Shown here: positions 35,801-45,362 of the stretch, piece by piece
Layout of the letters: the number at the start of each line of letters is the position of its first letter
Numbering within the stretch: the stretch's first letter is position 1
Assembly (NCBI GenBank): GCA_947034895.1
Contig: OX344764.1
Coordinates: forward strand, 37,078,935-37,142,934
Direction of reading: 5' to 3'
DNA from: Rhytidiadelphus loreus
Taxonomy: Eukaryota > Streptophyta > Bryopsida > Hypnales > Hylocomiaceae
DNA length: 64,000 nucleotides
Notes under the pieces: generated by a model
The model's database searches: none
Seen by the model: the letters and a program-made list of their open reading frames with translations, nothing else
What the model was told of the DNA's origin: nothing
Position numbers and translations under genes: made by a program

Positions 35801-37598
35801 TCCACCACAGATTATTGTCAGCTCTGATGATCCACCCTCGAGGGTCCGCCTTTGGATTAATCAACCAACCACATCACATCCGATTGTCCTGCGAGGCGAC
35901 TCGTCCAGTGAAGACTCCATCATGCAAACACTGCTTCGCAAGCCGCGAGGTAACCGACGTCGGGATCCTACACCAACCGAACCTTCATCGCCCACTCGTA
36001 CAGCTCAACGGGAGTTGGCACCAACAAACAGCAATATCATGTCGCCCATTGATCCCGCTCATAGTCGCCAAGTAGTTCGTGACACTGTACCGTGCGATGT
36101 TGGAGAAACTGAAGAAGGTGGAGTTGGCGATGATGGAACTTTGGACGCCATGGTCGTTGATTTACATAATCCCCCGCCATCTGAGGAGATCCTAAGAGCT
36201 CAATCAGAACGCCAGGGGTCCAAACCAGCAGGAGCCGTCGAGAACCCGCCAGAGTCTACCGTTGATATCGGCGGCTAGCCGACACATCCAGCTGCGTCCG
36301 CTGGCGGGTCGCGACGGGGTAGGAGCAAAGGAAATAGACCGGACGGGACTTCGCCTTCTTTGGACTCTCGTCGCACTGGCCGGTCCAAGGGGAAACGGAA
36401 ACGCACGGAGGTGGAGGTAGAAAGTGTCGTGCCTTTGGAGAACATGCCAGAGCACGACTTCCCCAACGAACCGCTATCTCCCGTTCATCAGGGAGCATCC
36501 ATGCAAACGCGGTCTAGAGGTTCGTCGTAGGTCAGAGATATGTGTCCTAATATTTGAGGAATAACTAGAGTAGGTCATTTAACTTAGTGTTACCTGGCTC
36601 CGACTTGTTCTTTGGGACTTGTCACTGTGAGCCTTCAACTATGCAGAATAGACTATTTATGTAGTGTGTCAGCTGCCAGCCGATACAATAGAATTTTCTT
36701 GTTCGAATCCACTCATTGTATTGCATCTAAGGCATTATGTACGTCATCTCTCATTGCAGATTCTCATGCTCCACCATCTGAGTCCTCAGAGAAGACCGTG
36801 TCTCAAGGAGGAGACGAGTGTGACAAACCGGCTACGGACATCAAAGCACACCATTCAAGTCCTGATGCTCCACAGGTAGCGTCTTCGAAATTGTTTCTTT
36901 TCATTGAGGTCCAGGGAACCATTATGTTCTTCGAGCCACTCATTTTGAAGGGAAAGGGTTCGCATCAAAGGTCTCAGGTCAGAGATCGTCCGGGACTTCA
37001 ACAATTTCTGAGATTTTGTATGAGTCAGGACATCACCATTGTCTATTGGTCGGATTTGGTGTTGGACACTCTCAAGCATTGTCTAGACAATATTAAATGG
37101 AAGGTGCTGGAGATTGGAGATAGCTTTCTTGCCTTCGGGCAAGAGTCATGTGACCTTAGCACATACCGGAATCCGACAAATCTTGGTAGACCAATTTTCT
37201 TGAAGCGTCTTGCACGTCTCTTGGCCTCCCCGACACTGTTCAACAGTGGTGCCTCCATTCAGAATTCATTGATCATCGATCATATTCCTTATAGGAACAT
37301 TCTGAATTTGCCATATAGTGCAGTTCATACACCTCCTTGTACAATGTACTCGGAGGCAAAATTGAAGGCTCCCAGACTCCCCTTCCTCCAGCAAACGATG
37401 ATCCCGTTTCTGGAGGGGTTGCTGTCTTCTGGGCTCTCGGTTCCCGAGTACTGCAAGCGGAATTCGGAAGTCGGTCTTCTGCGATGCATGCCGGGGTCGA
37501 CTCAATATAATATGTGCATTGAAGTCACGGCAGACTGTAAGAAGGGATTTGAGGTGCCCTACTTAGAGGAAGAGCTACTGGCCATGGGAACGAAATGA
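32841..37598 (+). pseudogene. Methyltransferase-like / HAD gene, two stops
   Basis: Proposed exons are 32841-33662, 33773-33967, 34161-35465, 35580-36519 and 36760-37598. All introns are GT..AG, all joins keep frame, and each intron holds at least one palindrome. The N-terminal ~770 residues are unrecognised, with a basic linker (KGKKKVPASRKQ, KPKRKAKGK). The exon 3-4 junction encodes 'GHGLLELFMKPT', 'TVINIWGGGNVTEIALRNG' and 'LEFVFEEDGVAKANERV', which resembles motif I and the following acidic strand of beta-class N6/N4 DNA methyltransferases; the DPPY-type motif was not found. A long serine/proline-rich linker follows, then an FCP1-like HAD domain (from about 36885) with altered motifs FIEVQG, VYWSD and IIDHIP. 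TAG stops at 34695-34697 and 36276-36278 interrupt otherwise continuous frame. An alternative is that exon 5 belongs to a separate gene; an AATAAA lies downstream at 37760. Confidence 0.65.
36266..36284. repeat. Palindrome copy lying inside coding frame
   Basis: This copy reads TATCGGCGGCTAGCCGACA. Every complete strong copy has A or G where this one has T in the third arm base of CAG, apart from the copy at 33724, which also has CTAG. Here the change creates an in-frame TAG, and the reading frame stays open on both sides for more than 80 codons. It is a coding-sequence copy of the dispersed motif that has become a nonsense codon. Confidence 0.75.
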
Positions 37599-37638
37599 TG
37601 CGGATGCTAGTCAACTTGTCGCTGGAGGGCGCTTACTG

Positions 37639-37657
37639 TATCGGCTGCCAGCCGACA
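37639..37657. repeat. Palindrome directly downstream of HAD gene stop
   Basis: The sequence TATCGGCTGCCAGCCGACA lies 41 bp after the TGA at 37596-37598 and 100 bp before a poly(A)-type AATAAA (37760-37765). This places it in the predicted 3' untranslated region. As RNA it could form a 9-bp stem, but with only one loop base it is more likely to act as DNA. Confidence 0.7.
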
Positions 37658-37759
37658 CTATTATTAGAAATTGTATAAATGTCTTGTACATATAGCGTAG
37701 GACTTGTACCATATGTTTAAAAACTTCTGTATGGATTTTTTTGCTAAACAATTACGTGT

Positions 37760-37765
37760 AATAAA
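37760..37765 (+). terminator. Poly(A) signal-like AATAAA
   Basis: AATAAA lies about 160 bp beyond the stop of the methyltransferase-like/HAD gene, after a T-rich stretch. It is the first canonical hexamer downstream and precedes the next core promoter, so it supports a transcript end here and makes the next HAD frame a separate gene. Confidence 0.4.
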
Positions 37766-37789
37766 GGCATTTACCGATGCCTGTCCAGC

Positions 37790-37797
37790 TATATAAG
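37790..37797 (+). promoter_or_regulatory. TATA box of second HAD gene
   Basis: TATATAAG is followed about 30 bases later by 'tcgtttcgctctcgaagcattc', a plausible start and leader. It lies between the AATAAA of the upstream gene and the acceptor at 38355, giving the 3' HAD frame its own promoter. Confidence 0.5.
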
Positions 37798-38355
37798 ACG
37801 GATAGTCGTTTCGCTCTCGAAGCATTCAAATGTTTCCTTCGAGAGTTTGAATGTTCTAGCACGATCACTGTAATCAACAGTTATGGAATTCTTGGATGTA
37901 GTCGCTGAATCTCCACTAAACTGACTAGGCTGCATGTAATGACTCAGTCTCCCAGACGGTCCGCAAATGATTCTAGCTTGGGACTCTAGCGGGACTGTGG
38001 CATTAACTGTAGCAAGGCTTGTTTAGTGGAGACTCATCGATTGCATCTGGTCTTCTACAGCGCTTGTTTACAGTTCTCTGCTTTACCCTTTCACTCTTTA
38101 AGGAAGCGTTTGATTGCTTCCAGAGCAAAAGCGCGCTCTGCCATATATGGCTGGGCATGGCCATCTTTTCTTTTACAAACTCGCACACTCATACTCACTT
38201 CTCTTGCCTAGATTTTGGGGGGAATCATTGCTTACTGATTTATCATTTATCAAAAACCCTACGTATCGGCCGCCAGCCGATACCTTGCATGCCGCTTCTC
38301 AGCTCCCTTGTAATTACCACATAATCTTGAGTCATCACATTTCTGTTCTGTTCAG

Positions 38356-38964
38356 GAGTCCACCAATGGGCAACCCCATACATTCAAAAAGTGTGTGGTG
38401 CTCTGCGTCACGGGATTGCTTTGTTTTGTCGACCCGAATATCGAGGTGGATAAGTGGGACCCTCACCGAAACATCGTTAGACGTCCAGGGCTCGTCGGAA
38501 TGTTTTCTACGTTGTTTGAAAAGTTTCACGTCGGGATTTGGTCGAAAATGCCAATGCATCAACTACGGCCGCTGCTTGCTCACTTGCTCCCGAAAGATGT
38601 CATCCAAAAGCTGTCATTTGTATATGGGAGAGAATACTGTGTAGATAGGCAGAATTTTCCTTGGTGCTACAAAATGATATCAACACTGCTTGCAAAGGGA
38701 CCGTCCAAGGAAATTTGTTCATTTGACCAAGTGCTCATGGTTGACGTCTGCCCGATTTCACTACGGAGAACACCGGATACCGCGTGCTATATTCCCTTGG
38801 CATTTCAGGGGCATCTCAACTTCCCAAATGCTAGTAGAGTCATTCCAAATATTTCAACGGACATCATTCCATTCATATATCCCATGTACGAGCATGATTC
38901 AGTTTCGGAATCAAAGTCACCAAAAGACCGGGACAATTACACTATGAAGTGGCACACGCCATGA
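38356..38964 (+). CDS. FCP1-like HAD protein, catalytic Asp missing
   Basis: The exon begins after the acceptor TTCTGTTCTGTTCAG and runs 202 codons to TGA. The first exon is not located; it would lie between the TATA box at 37790 and the palindrome at 38264. The pattern follows NLI-interacting-factor/FCP1 phosphatases: a hydrophobic strand 'KKCVVLCVTGLLC' where the family has D-x-D-x-T/G, 'RRPGLVGMFSTLFEKFHVGIWS' with the motif II serine, a helix, and 'VLMVDVCPIS' at motif IV. The nucleophilic aspartate is replaced by cysteine, so the domain is probably not an active phosphatase and may bind a phosphopeptide. It is clearly paralogous to the C-terminal part of the 32841-37598 gene (shared R-R/D-R-PGL, IW/YWS, LIID/LMVD blocks in the same order). 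The frame has no internal stops. Confidence 0.65.
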   Translation, partial: ESTNGQPHTFKKCVVLCVTGLLCFVDPNIEVDKWDPHRNIVRRPGLVGMFSTLFEKFHVGIWSKMPMHQLRPLLAHLLPKDVIQKLSFVYGREYCVDRQNFPWCYKMISTLLAKGPSKEICSFDQVLMVDVCPISLRRTPDTACYIPLAFQGHLNFPNASRVIPNISTDIIPFIYPMYEHDSVSESKSPKDRDNYTMKWHTP

Positions 38965-39532
38965 AATACGAGCATCCAAATTGGGATGGGATATTCGGGT
39001 AGAGACTTCTTGTTGATATATGGGCTGCCAGCCGATACACTACTATCGTCCGCTGAGGTGCACAGTATATACCTTCATCGCCGTCATCAACTTTATTGCC
39101 TTCATCAACTGTTCCTCCAAAATCAAATGGATTGTCATCAACGCATTACTTACTTTCACATCCTACTTTCGGGGCCGCATCACGTTCTGAGATATCGGCT
39201 GCCAACTGATACTCCTCGTAGATTCGTCTGTAGCTTATCTAGTTAGTGTGAGGCAAATGTAATGTGGCTTGTGCTTTCAGCAGCATGGAGGTTGTCTTAC
39301 CCTGCTCTGATAGTCAAATCATTCATCTTAGCTAGTTCATGTGGACTATCGGCTGGCATCCGACACTGTGCCACGCCTTGTGGTCATCAGCTATGTAATC
39401 TGTCATTCTCAATATATCATGTTATTTTTCGTTTCGTATACACTGCGGGCTGTTCTGTATGATGATTGTTGCACAAAAATCATTGAATTCCACTTTATCG
39501 GCGGACAGCTGATTGAATTCTAGACTATGGAT
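38965..39532. other. Right subterminal region of giant element
   Basis: Four palindromes (39019, 39193, 39347, 39496) and no gene. Copies here are among the most mutated, with ACTGATA or ATCCGACA variants. The layout mirrors the left end, which also holds four copies between gene and terminal repeat. Confidence 0.6.
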
Positions 39533-39559
39533 TTGTCCATAATTAGTTAAATATGGGTT
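39533..39559 (-). repeat. Right terminal inverted repeat of giant element
   Basis: The exact reverse complement of 26070-26096, ending ATTAGTTAAATATGGGTT and followed at once by TCTT. The flank beyond is AT-rich and free of palindromes. Confidence 0.9.
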
Positions 39560-39755
39560 TCTTTATCACTACGATTACCCAAAAGTGTCATTTACCAACC
39601 ATGTAAAGACAATGATTGGAACCTTGGCCAATGAATGTAGAATATTTTTAGAATGTCAATTTTCTACACCATTATGATCTCTATATGTTTCACTTTCACT
39701 TTATTGTATTATATTAACTTTGGAATGCTAGTTTGGTCACCATGGAAATCATCAT

Positions 39756-39960
39756 TTGTACTATTGTGTGAATCATTTGCTTAACCTTGGAATAATAAAT
39801 TGGTCATGGAAATCATCCTTTTTGGTATATTGTGTGAATCATTTGCTTAACCTTGTAATAATAAATTGGTCATGGAAATCATCCTTTTTGGTATATTGTG
39901 TGAATCATTTGCTTAACCTTGTAACGATAAATTGGTCATGGAAATCATCCTTTTTGGTAT
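39756..39960. repeat. 66-bp tandem repeat, about three units
   Basis: Three units of 66 bp contain 'aataataaattggtcatgga' followed by 'aatcatcctttttggtat'. The last two are nearly identical, and a partial unit precedes at about 39736. The multiple-of-three period creates an accidental open frame with a 22-residue repeat (NHLLNLVIINWSWKSSFLVYCV-like). I see no gene evidence. Confidence 0.85.
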
Positions 39961-40758
39961 AGAGTGAATCTACTTTAAAAAAAAAGCACTCACCTTCCCT
40001 TTTTGCACAGAATTCCAACGATGAAAATTTGCACTTCTATAGAGGGATTCTTAGTCATCCATTGGGTTAACCTTGGAAGGCTGCTGGCCAATGACCAAGG
40101 TAGTCACTTAAAAATAATCTGTTTTTTTGGAAACTGTAAGGACTGTAAGTACACATAAAACAGTTGGTACATTAAAAAATGGAAAGTGGCATCCAGTAAG
40201 CACCGCAACAGAATCAAACGAGAAACTTCAAAGAAATCTGGAAGGTCACGCATTAGCACAATATGTTGAGTGGATTAGCACAATTTTTTTTGGATTTTAC
40301 AAAAAAATTGCTCAAATGAAAGTCTAAGATTACCAATACTAAATCAAGTATAGGACGGAAAAAATAACTTGACAACCAGATACGGTTGACAATCCAATCC
40401 AGCCCATTATATTCTCCCTAGTGTACATGCGTCCCTCCATTGAACGCTGCAGCTAAAATTCCAGATCCTGGTACCCAAGCATAAAAGAAGTCGGTCCCAA
40501 AGTTTGGACGAGTCCCACAGCTTCTGATTGTGGAAAATCAAAGTCTCTCATCCTTGAACAAGATTTAATGCCCAAGAACGACAAGTACTTCCCAAGCAGC
40601 ATGGAAAATTTGAGCGAAGACCCAGTATAAAGAGGGCCTAAGCTTTAGAACTGCCACAACAATATAACATCACCACTGGCCTGGCTGTATTCTTTTACTG
40701 GTTCCATCTATGGCTGCCAATCAACTCACTTCGGCTCTTCCAATGAACGATAAAAACT

Positions 40759-43485
40759 TTATGGAGTAGGGAGGTTTTTCAAATCGACGTCTTTAAGAAA
40801 CCACTCCGGTATGAGCTTTGCTGCGTGAGGATAGAGATCCTTGTATGAGTTACGGATCGTAACCTCCGCTACCCCAGCAACTCTTGATATATCTGGCGTC
40901 AAAAACAAGCGATCAATTTTAGAAATCACAATATAATGTTTCAAAATGAAAAAATAAGGGGCTTCTTCTCAGGAGCTGTAAACCTTGGAATTCAAACACT
41001 AATTCTAGGAAGAATCAAGGTATTCAAGATGCTCTAATTCTGTGACATCTTTCGTTGCCACAAATCCTCTCATCTTGGGCTCAAGAATGAGATATTCAGC
41101 CAACTGCCGTAGGTGTAGTTACTGCCAACCACACCAGTGAAACTACAGTGATATGGGTGGGTGGGTGGGCGGTCAACACTGCTCTAGAATGTTATGAAAT
41201 AACAAAAGGTCACAAAAACTCAACAATAAATCCAGAACGAAAATTTACCTTTCAAAGCCTTCTTCTCTTTTTCGTTGAGATTTGAAATCATGTAGATAGC
41301 AGCAGCAGCAACCGATATAGGACTCTTCCTGCAAAAAGATGAGACACAAATGTCAGTACTCGAACCATACCACCTCATCTACTGGTGGTACAAGACGCTT
41401 GAAGCAATGAGTAGAACCTTGAACTCTAGAAAAAAACATAATAGAAACTTATCGGTCGTTTGGACATGAGATGTTCGATGAAGTAGACGACACTTACCGG
41501 ATGTCTAGCATCTCCGACTTCTTCACCGTTTCCGTGGCAGCTCTGACCTCGTTATTTTCCATATTAAGATGCGAGCAAAATCTCCTCTGCAACAATAAAT
41601 TCGATCTCAGAAAATACTACTTCCAAAGATGAGGGAGTGCACGCACACGTCTGTATTATGTTAACAAACAGGAAAAATAAAACCCCGACGATGGATTGTA
41701 GGATAGCCACAACTAATTTAAAGATTACCTAAGCACTGATACACAAAAAGAGTGTCACGATAGTCGTACCAAAAAGTCACCAGCATGAATTGTTCCCATC
41801 TCCATAGAAATACCCATATCCTCTTCCAGTTGCTTCACAATAAACTTAGTTGCTCTTCCAATCTCCTTCTTCGATGCTCCATTTGCAACTGAGCATATTT
41901 CTGCTCAACCAAAAACAATTCATAAGTACAAATCAGGAGCACAGTCATGCAAGGAAAGTCCATATGTCATGATACTATCCAAAAAATGTACAAAATTGGA
42001 CACCCACGTACTCGTTTTCAACTTTCGATATACCCCATGGAACATGATTTAAATCTTCGATGGCAGATTCGTCAACATGATGCATTATCCTCCAAAAAAG
42101 ACCAGATTTACCCAGAAGTTTGCCGAGCAGATTAAGTGGAATACAAAACATAAAGATACCTGACAAGTGACTCAACATTCAGACAGAGGAATAGGGTTAG
42201 GAGTTACAACCTTTAAAAGTACGAGGTTTATCTTCCTGTCGGCAAGCAATGTACAAGCAGGCAGCCAATATCGCATCTTGGCTTCGGCCCCTGATGGATT
42301 TCAGATCTTCCACCTTCTTATAAATCTCATTGGCCCGATCCTTCACACCAAAGCAGAGGGAGGCATAAGCACCACTCTGTCTGTCTACGGCATCAACAAT
42401 GTTTGCCAAATAATCTCTTATACCTGCTCATCCTCTTACGAGCACAGCAAATTCAGCGTCAATGGACTAACAAGAGTCCACAACTGAAAATATCTGCTCA
42501 CCTTGATTGTTGACACCAGTCCAAGCCTGAATCACGCCCACGTCACACAACTCCATGTGTTAGAATGTCCGCGCCAACTTTAGAGGACCCTACAATACTT
42601 AAGAGAATCAAAAGCTCAATAAGACCAAGGGAAACATATTTCATAAAGAAATTATTAGGCACTAAGCGGGACAGCCTTCACGGCCAAGCCTAATAAAAAA
42701 CCCTAGACTTTGAGAAAGGACGGGTTTTCAAAAGCGTCAGGGTCGTCAAAGCATCAGTCCTGAAGGAAGAAACCCTATAATATGCTGGGTTTCTCCTCCG
42801 GGTCCTCTACAATTCAAACTAGCCATCTCAACTTGCTCACCCAAAAGAAAAATGGAAAAAAAGAAGCAACAACAAATGCCTAATCCAAGCTTTAAGTCAT
42901 GAGGGCACGATAAAACGGTGTAAGGCAGAATTTCCCAAAAAGAAGATGAACTCACTTTATATCACCTTCAAACGTTACTGCTACAATTCAAATTATTATT
43001 GCAAGGTATTAATATCCAATCATTTATCCAACACTAAAAACCTAATTTCATCAAACCACTCAAACCCCGTCAAAAACGATGTGCACAAATTTTGTGCTCT
43101 CTATACCATACTCCAAGAGAGAGCGATGTGAAACTGACCTGTCCGCCATGGTTCCAATCGACCGAAAAGCAATGATAAGAGACCGATCCGGATTTGAGCC
43201 CCGGTTTTGCCATCGCCCGAGGGAGGACATGAAATCACCCTGCGCTCCATTGGGCTTGGAGATGATGGTCGAAAGGCCCCCGTCCGTCAGAAGGGGATTG
43301 GAAGGCCCGCCAACACGAACTGGGTCACTGGAACTGGAGTCCGAAAACGTTCGCCATTCCGAGCTCTCGTCTACGGAATGCTGCTCTAGCACTAACCCGC
43401 ACTCGGCACACACCATATCTCCTGCGGCATGGTCCATTACGACCTCCGTCGCCTTCCGGCACTCGGGGCACACGGTCTTATTCAT
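40759..43485 (-). CDS. TFIIB: Transcription initiation factor TFIIB
   Basis: General transcription factor of RNA polymerase II in the nucleus; it binds TBP-DNA and recruits the polymerase. Exons: 43485-43139, 42374-42211, 41900-41770, 41586-41498, 41328-41249 and 40892-40759, all with GT..AG introns and consistent phases, giving 314 residues (plant TFIIB is about 312). The zinc ribbon is C6-x2-C9-x16-C26-x2-C29. It is followed by the B-finger/linker ([33 protein letters not shown]) and two cyclin repeats, with '[20 protein letters not shown]', 'IHAGDF' and 'RRFCSHL' in the first and second and '[20 protein letters not shown]' at the end. I chose the ATG before NKTVCPEC because upstream codons are not conserved in the family. 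Intron 1 holds a small inserted element. The family is secure; the pol III (BRF) alternative is excluded by the short C-terminus. Confidence 0.93.
42580..42822. repeat. Small element in TFIIB intron 1
   Basis: The ends carry TAGAGGACCCTACA and, inverted, CCGGGTCCTCTACA. The interior phrase 'ggaagaaaccctataatatgctgggtttctcctccgggtcctcta' has relatives at 21250-21335 (upstream of XRCC4) and 51270-51360 (intron 1 of the DUF155 gene). It is a dispersed non-autonomous family with a taste for introns and gene flanks. The exact edges are uncertain. Confidence 0.5.
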
Positions 43486-43528
43486 CTTCTGCTGCGGGAT
43501 ACACAATTCTCTGACGACGGTGAAGACA

Positions 43529-44085
43529 AGATCCCTCTCTAATTTCTGAACCCCAAGGATGAGAACAAAACATAAAACCACCGTAAATTAGTATTTCTGC
43601 CAACATCGGTCGGACCGCAATTCGCCTCAATCTCAACTACGAAAATTACGAACTCCAGGACATAAGATTTCATACACTCTCCATGAAATCGTAATCACAG
43701 CGATTCATACAAAAAATCCCTCTCCAACTTCTGAACCCCAAGGATGAAAACAAAACAAAAAGTCACCGCAAATTAGGGTTTTCGCCCACATCGATCGTCC
43801 CGCAATTCTCCCCAATTTCAAAGACGAAGATCACAAACTCCACAGAAGATATACAGACACTCTTCAAGAAATCGTCATCACAGAAATTCATACAAAAGAT
43901 CCCTCCCAGTTTCTGAACCTCAAGGAACAAATCGCAACGCAATCCACCAAACAATTAGGGTTTCTCTGCCAAACTAGATAGTCCAGCAATTCACACCAAT
44001 CCCAACGACAACGACACAGAAACTTCAAGGCAGGAATTCCGAAACCGTTATCACAGTATTCACTTTTAAAAAGAATTCCTTCCAA
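43529..44085. repeat. Triplicated ~184-bp leader repeat with telo-boxes
   Basis: Three head-to-tail units start around 43529, 43714 and 43896, recognised by 'ttctgaacc(c/t)caagga' at 43544, 43729 and 43911. They lie between the TFIIB start codon and its TATA box, so they form most of the 5' leader on the minus strand. Units 2 and 3 each contain TTAGGGTTT on the plus strand (43773-43781 and 43955-43963), which is the plant telo-box AAACCCTAA in the sense of transcription. Unit 1 has lost it. Confidence 0.75.
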
Positions 44086-44209
44086 GAATGCCCTACGGCT
44101 CTTCATCAAGCTTGGGTCCATGTGATTCAGTCTTTACCAATTCGCAACGAAAGCAAAGTCTGCGAGCCCCGGAACAAGAGTTGCGCTCTGAAAAGAATGG
44201 CTCGGGAAC

Positions 44210-44217
44210 TATATATA
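44210..44217 (-). promoter_or_regulatory. TATA box of TFIIB
   Basis: TATATATA reads the same on both strands. It lies about 725 bp upstream of the TFIIB start codon and just upstream of the telo-box repeat array, in the expected order for a plant housekeeping promoter. The transcription start would be about 44180. Confidence 0.45.
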
Positions 44218-45362
44218 GACTTGGATCGGTTTGAGATCTGGGAGCGCTGCTGCTGCTGCTGCCAGTAACGTACCCTTGCCGCGTCCCAGAGCTTCGCCGT
44301 GGACGACACTCACAACGCGAACTTGGAAGTGAGGGGGGCTTCTTCAAGGAGACACGGTCATAGGGCAGAGTCCCCCTCCACCACGAAACTTCGTGCTTTC
44401 CCCTTTCCGGCAGCCGCCGTGGCTAGTCGGTCAATCTACGCAATCATGGGCCCTAAAGCGCGTTGCCGTTTTAATTCTGGAAGCCTGAGGTAGAGCAGCC
44501 TAATTCCGTCCCGTACTTTTGGCCCCAATTCCGTCCAAAACCCCCCATCTAACTCCGTTCATTTTTGTGACAAAATCAATGAATTAATGCTTACAAGGGG
44601 TAAGGTGTCAATTCTGTATTTAAGACAATTATGGGCTCTTCATGGGACATTTACGACTTGACTCTATGGGCGGTTTGGTAATTTCAAGACAGACTACTTC
44701 AAAAATTCATGAAATATATAATTTTAATTGGAAAATTATAATTCCACTTGGATTTGATTCATGAAACAAGCGCACACCTTTGAAAAATATACTCCCCTCT
44801 TGGAGTTCACCCCAAGATATTGAGATTGCAAATCAGGGTGGTAATAGACTTGTCTTCCTTGTGGTAAAGGTAGTCGACTACAAATAATTAGATTCCAAGT
44901 GGAAGAGGTGTAAATTATTTTTCATTCTTACTAGTACTAGTATGCCTTATGTTGTTGCCATAGTCTAATAAAATAGAATTAAGAGTAATTTTTTAATTTT
45001 TTAATTCATAAAAACTTCAAAATTCAATATCTTTTTTGGTATAAGTCGGAATGTCACAAAGTAAAGTCCGTGCACCCCACCTCATAGAGAGCTTTCTAAC
45101 AATACCAAGAACATGACTTGGGGATGCACAAATCCAGAGATCTCATTGTACCAAACAAAATAAACATACAATAGCCTAATTTAAGGTATAGATAGAAGAT
45201 ATTTCCTTAATCCTTGAATGACTATGAGGACGTTTATTATCTGATGGATGATAGAGAATCCTTTTCTGTATCAAGAAAAAGTATTAATGTTCATCCTTGG
45301 AATTTTAGGTACAAAGGAGAGGTCTTGCATGGTTGTTTGACTTCAATTCAATAAGTACTCAT

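Larger units (their letters stand above)
26418..39514. repeat. Dispersed 19-bp palindrome, 28 copies
   Basis: Consensus TRTCGGCTGSCAGCCGAYA: 9-bp arms around one G/C. Start positions: 26418, 26684, 26868, 26956, 29062, 29178, 30473, 30827, 31251, 31346, 31376 (weak), 32350 (weak), 32503, 32600, 32709, 32764, 33724, 34040, 34099, 35525, 36266, 36667, 37639, 38264, 39019, 39193, 39347 and 39496 (weak). Copies cluster at both ends (four left, four right) and between the divergent genes (eight), and occur in every intron of the two large genes. Only three fall in open coding frame (30473, 30827, 36266). Copies differ at one to four positions and are often asymmetric, with TATC or TGTC at the start and GATA or GACA at the end. 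None was seen outside 26070-39559. Confidence 0.92.
26070..39559. mobile_element. Giant TIR element with DUF7869 and HAD cargo
   Basis: A perfect 27-bp inverted repeat bounds the block: 26070-26096, starting AACCCATATTTAACTAATTA, and its exact complement at 39533-39559. TCTT lies just outside each end (26066-26069 and 39560-39563), a possible 4-bp target duplication. Inside, base composition rises well above the AT-rich flanks, and every large uncharacterised frame of the window is found here. At least 28 copies of one 19-bp palindrome also occur only here. Gene order is DUF7869 gene (minus), divergent promoter region, methyltransferase-like plus HAD gene (plus), second HAD gene (plus). I infer an autonomous-type DNA transposon that is now decayed. 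I found no reverse transcriptase, integrase, LTR or virus capsid gene. Confidence 0.8.

Noticed and set aside
27803..36278. Recoded or edited stop codons in the giant element
   Set aside because: Nuclear genes of land plants use the standard code, and U-to-C RNA editing is known from organelles. Decay by C-to-T mutation explains all five more simply.
26418..39514. Regularly recurring palindromes as a CRISPR-like array
   Set aside because: Spacing is irregular (tens of bases to 2 kb), the genes lie between copies, and the host is a plant.
26070..39559. Integrated giant virus or Maverick/Polinton
   Set aside because: No capsid, DNA polymerase B, packaging ATPase or retroviral-type integrase is visible; the inverted repeat is only 27 bp and the genes have spliceosomal introns.
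39756..39962. Repeat protein with 22-residue units
   Set aside because: The frame is open only because the 66-bp tandem unit is a multiple of three; no start or splice context.
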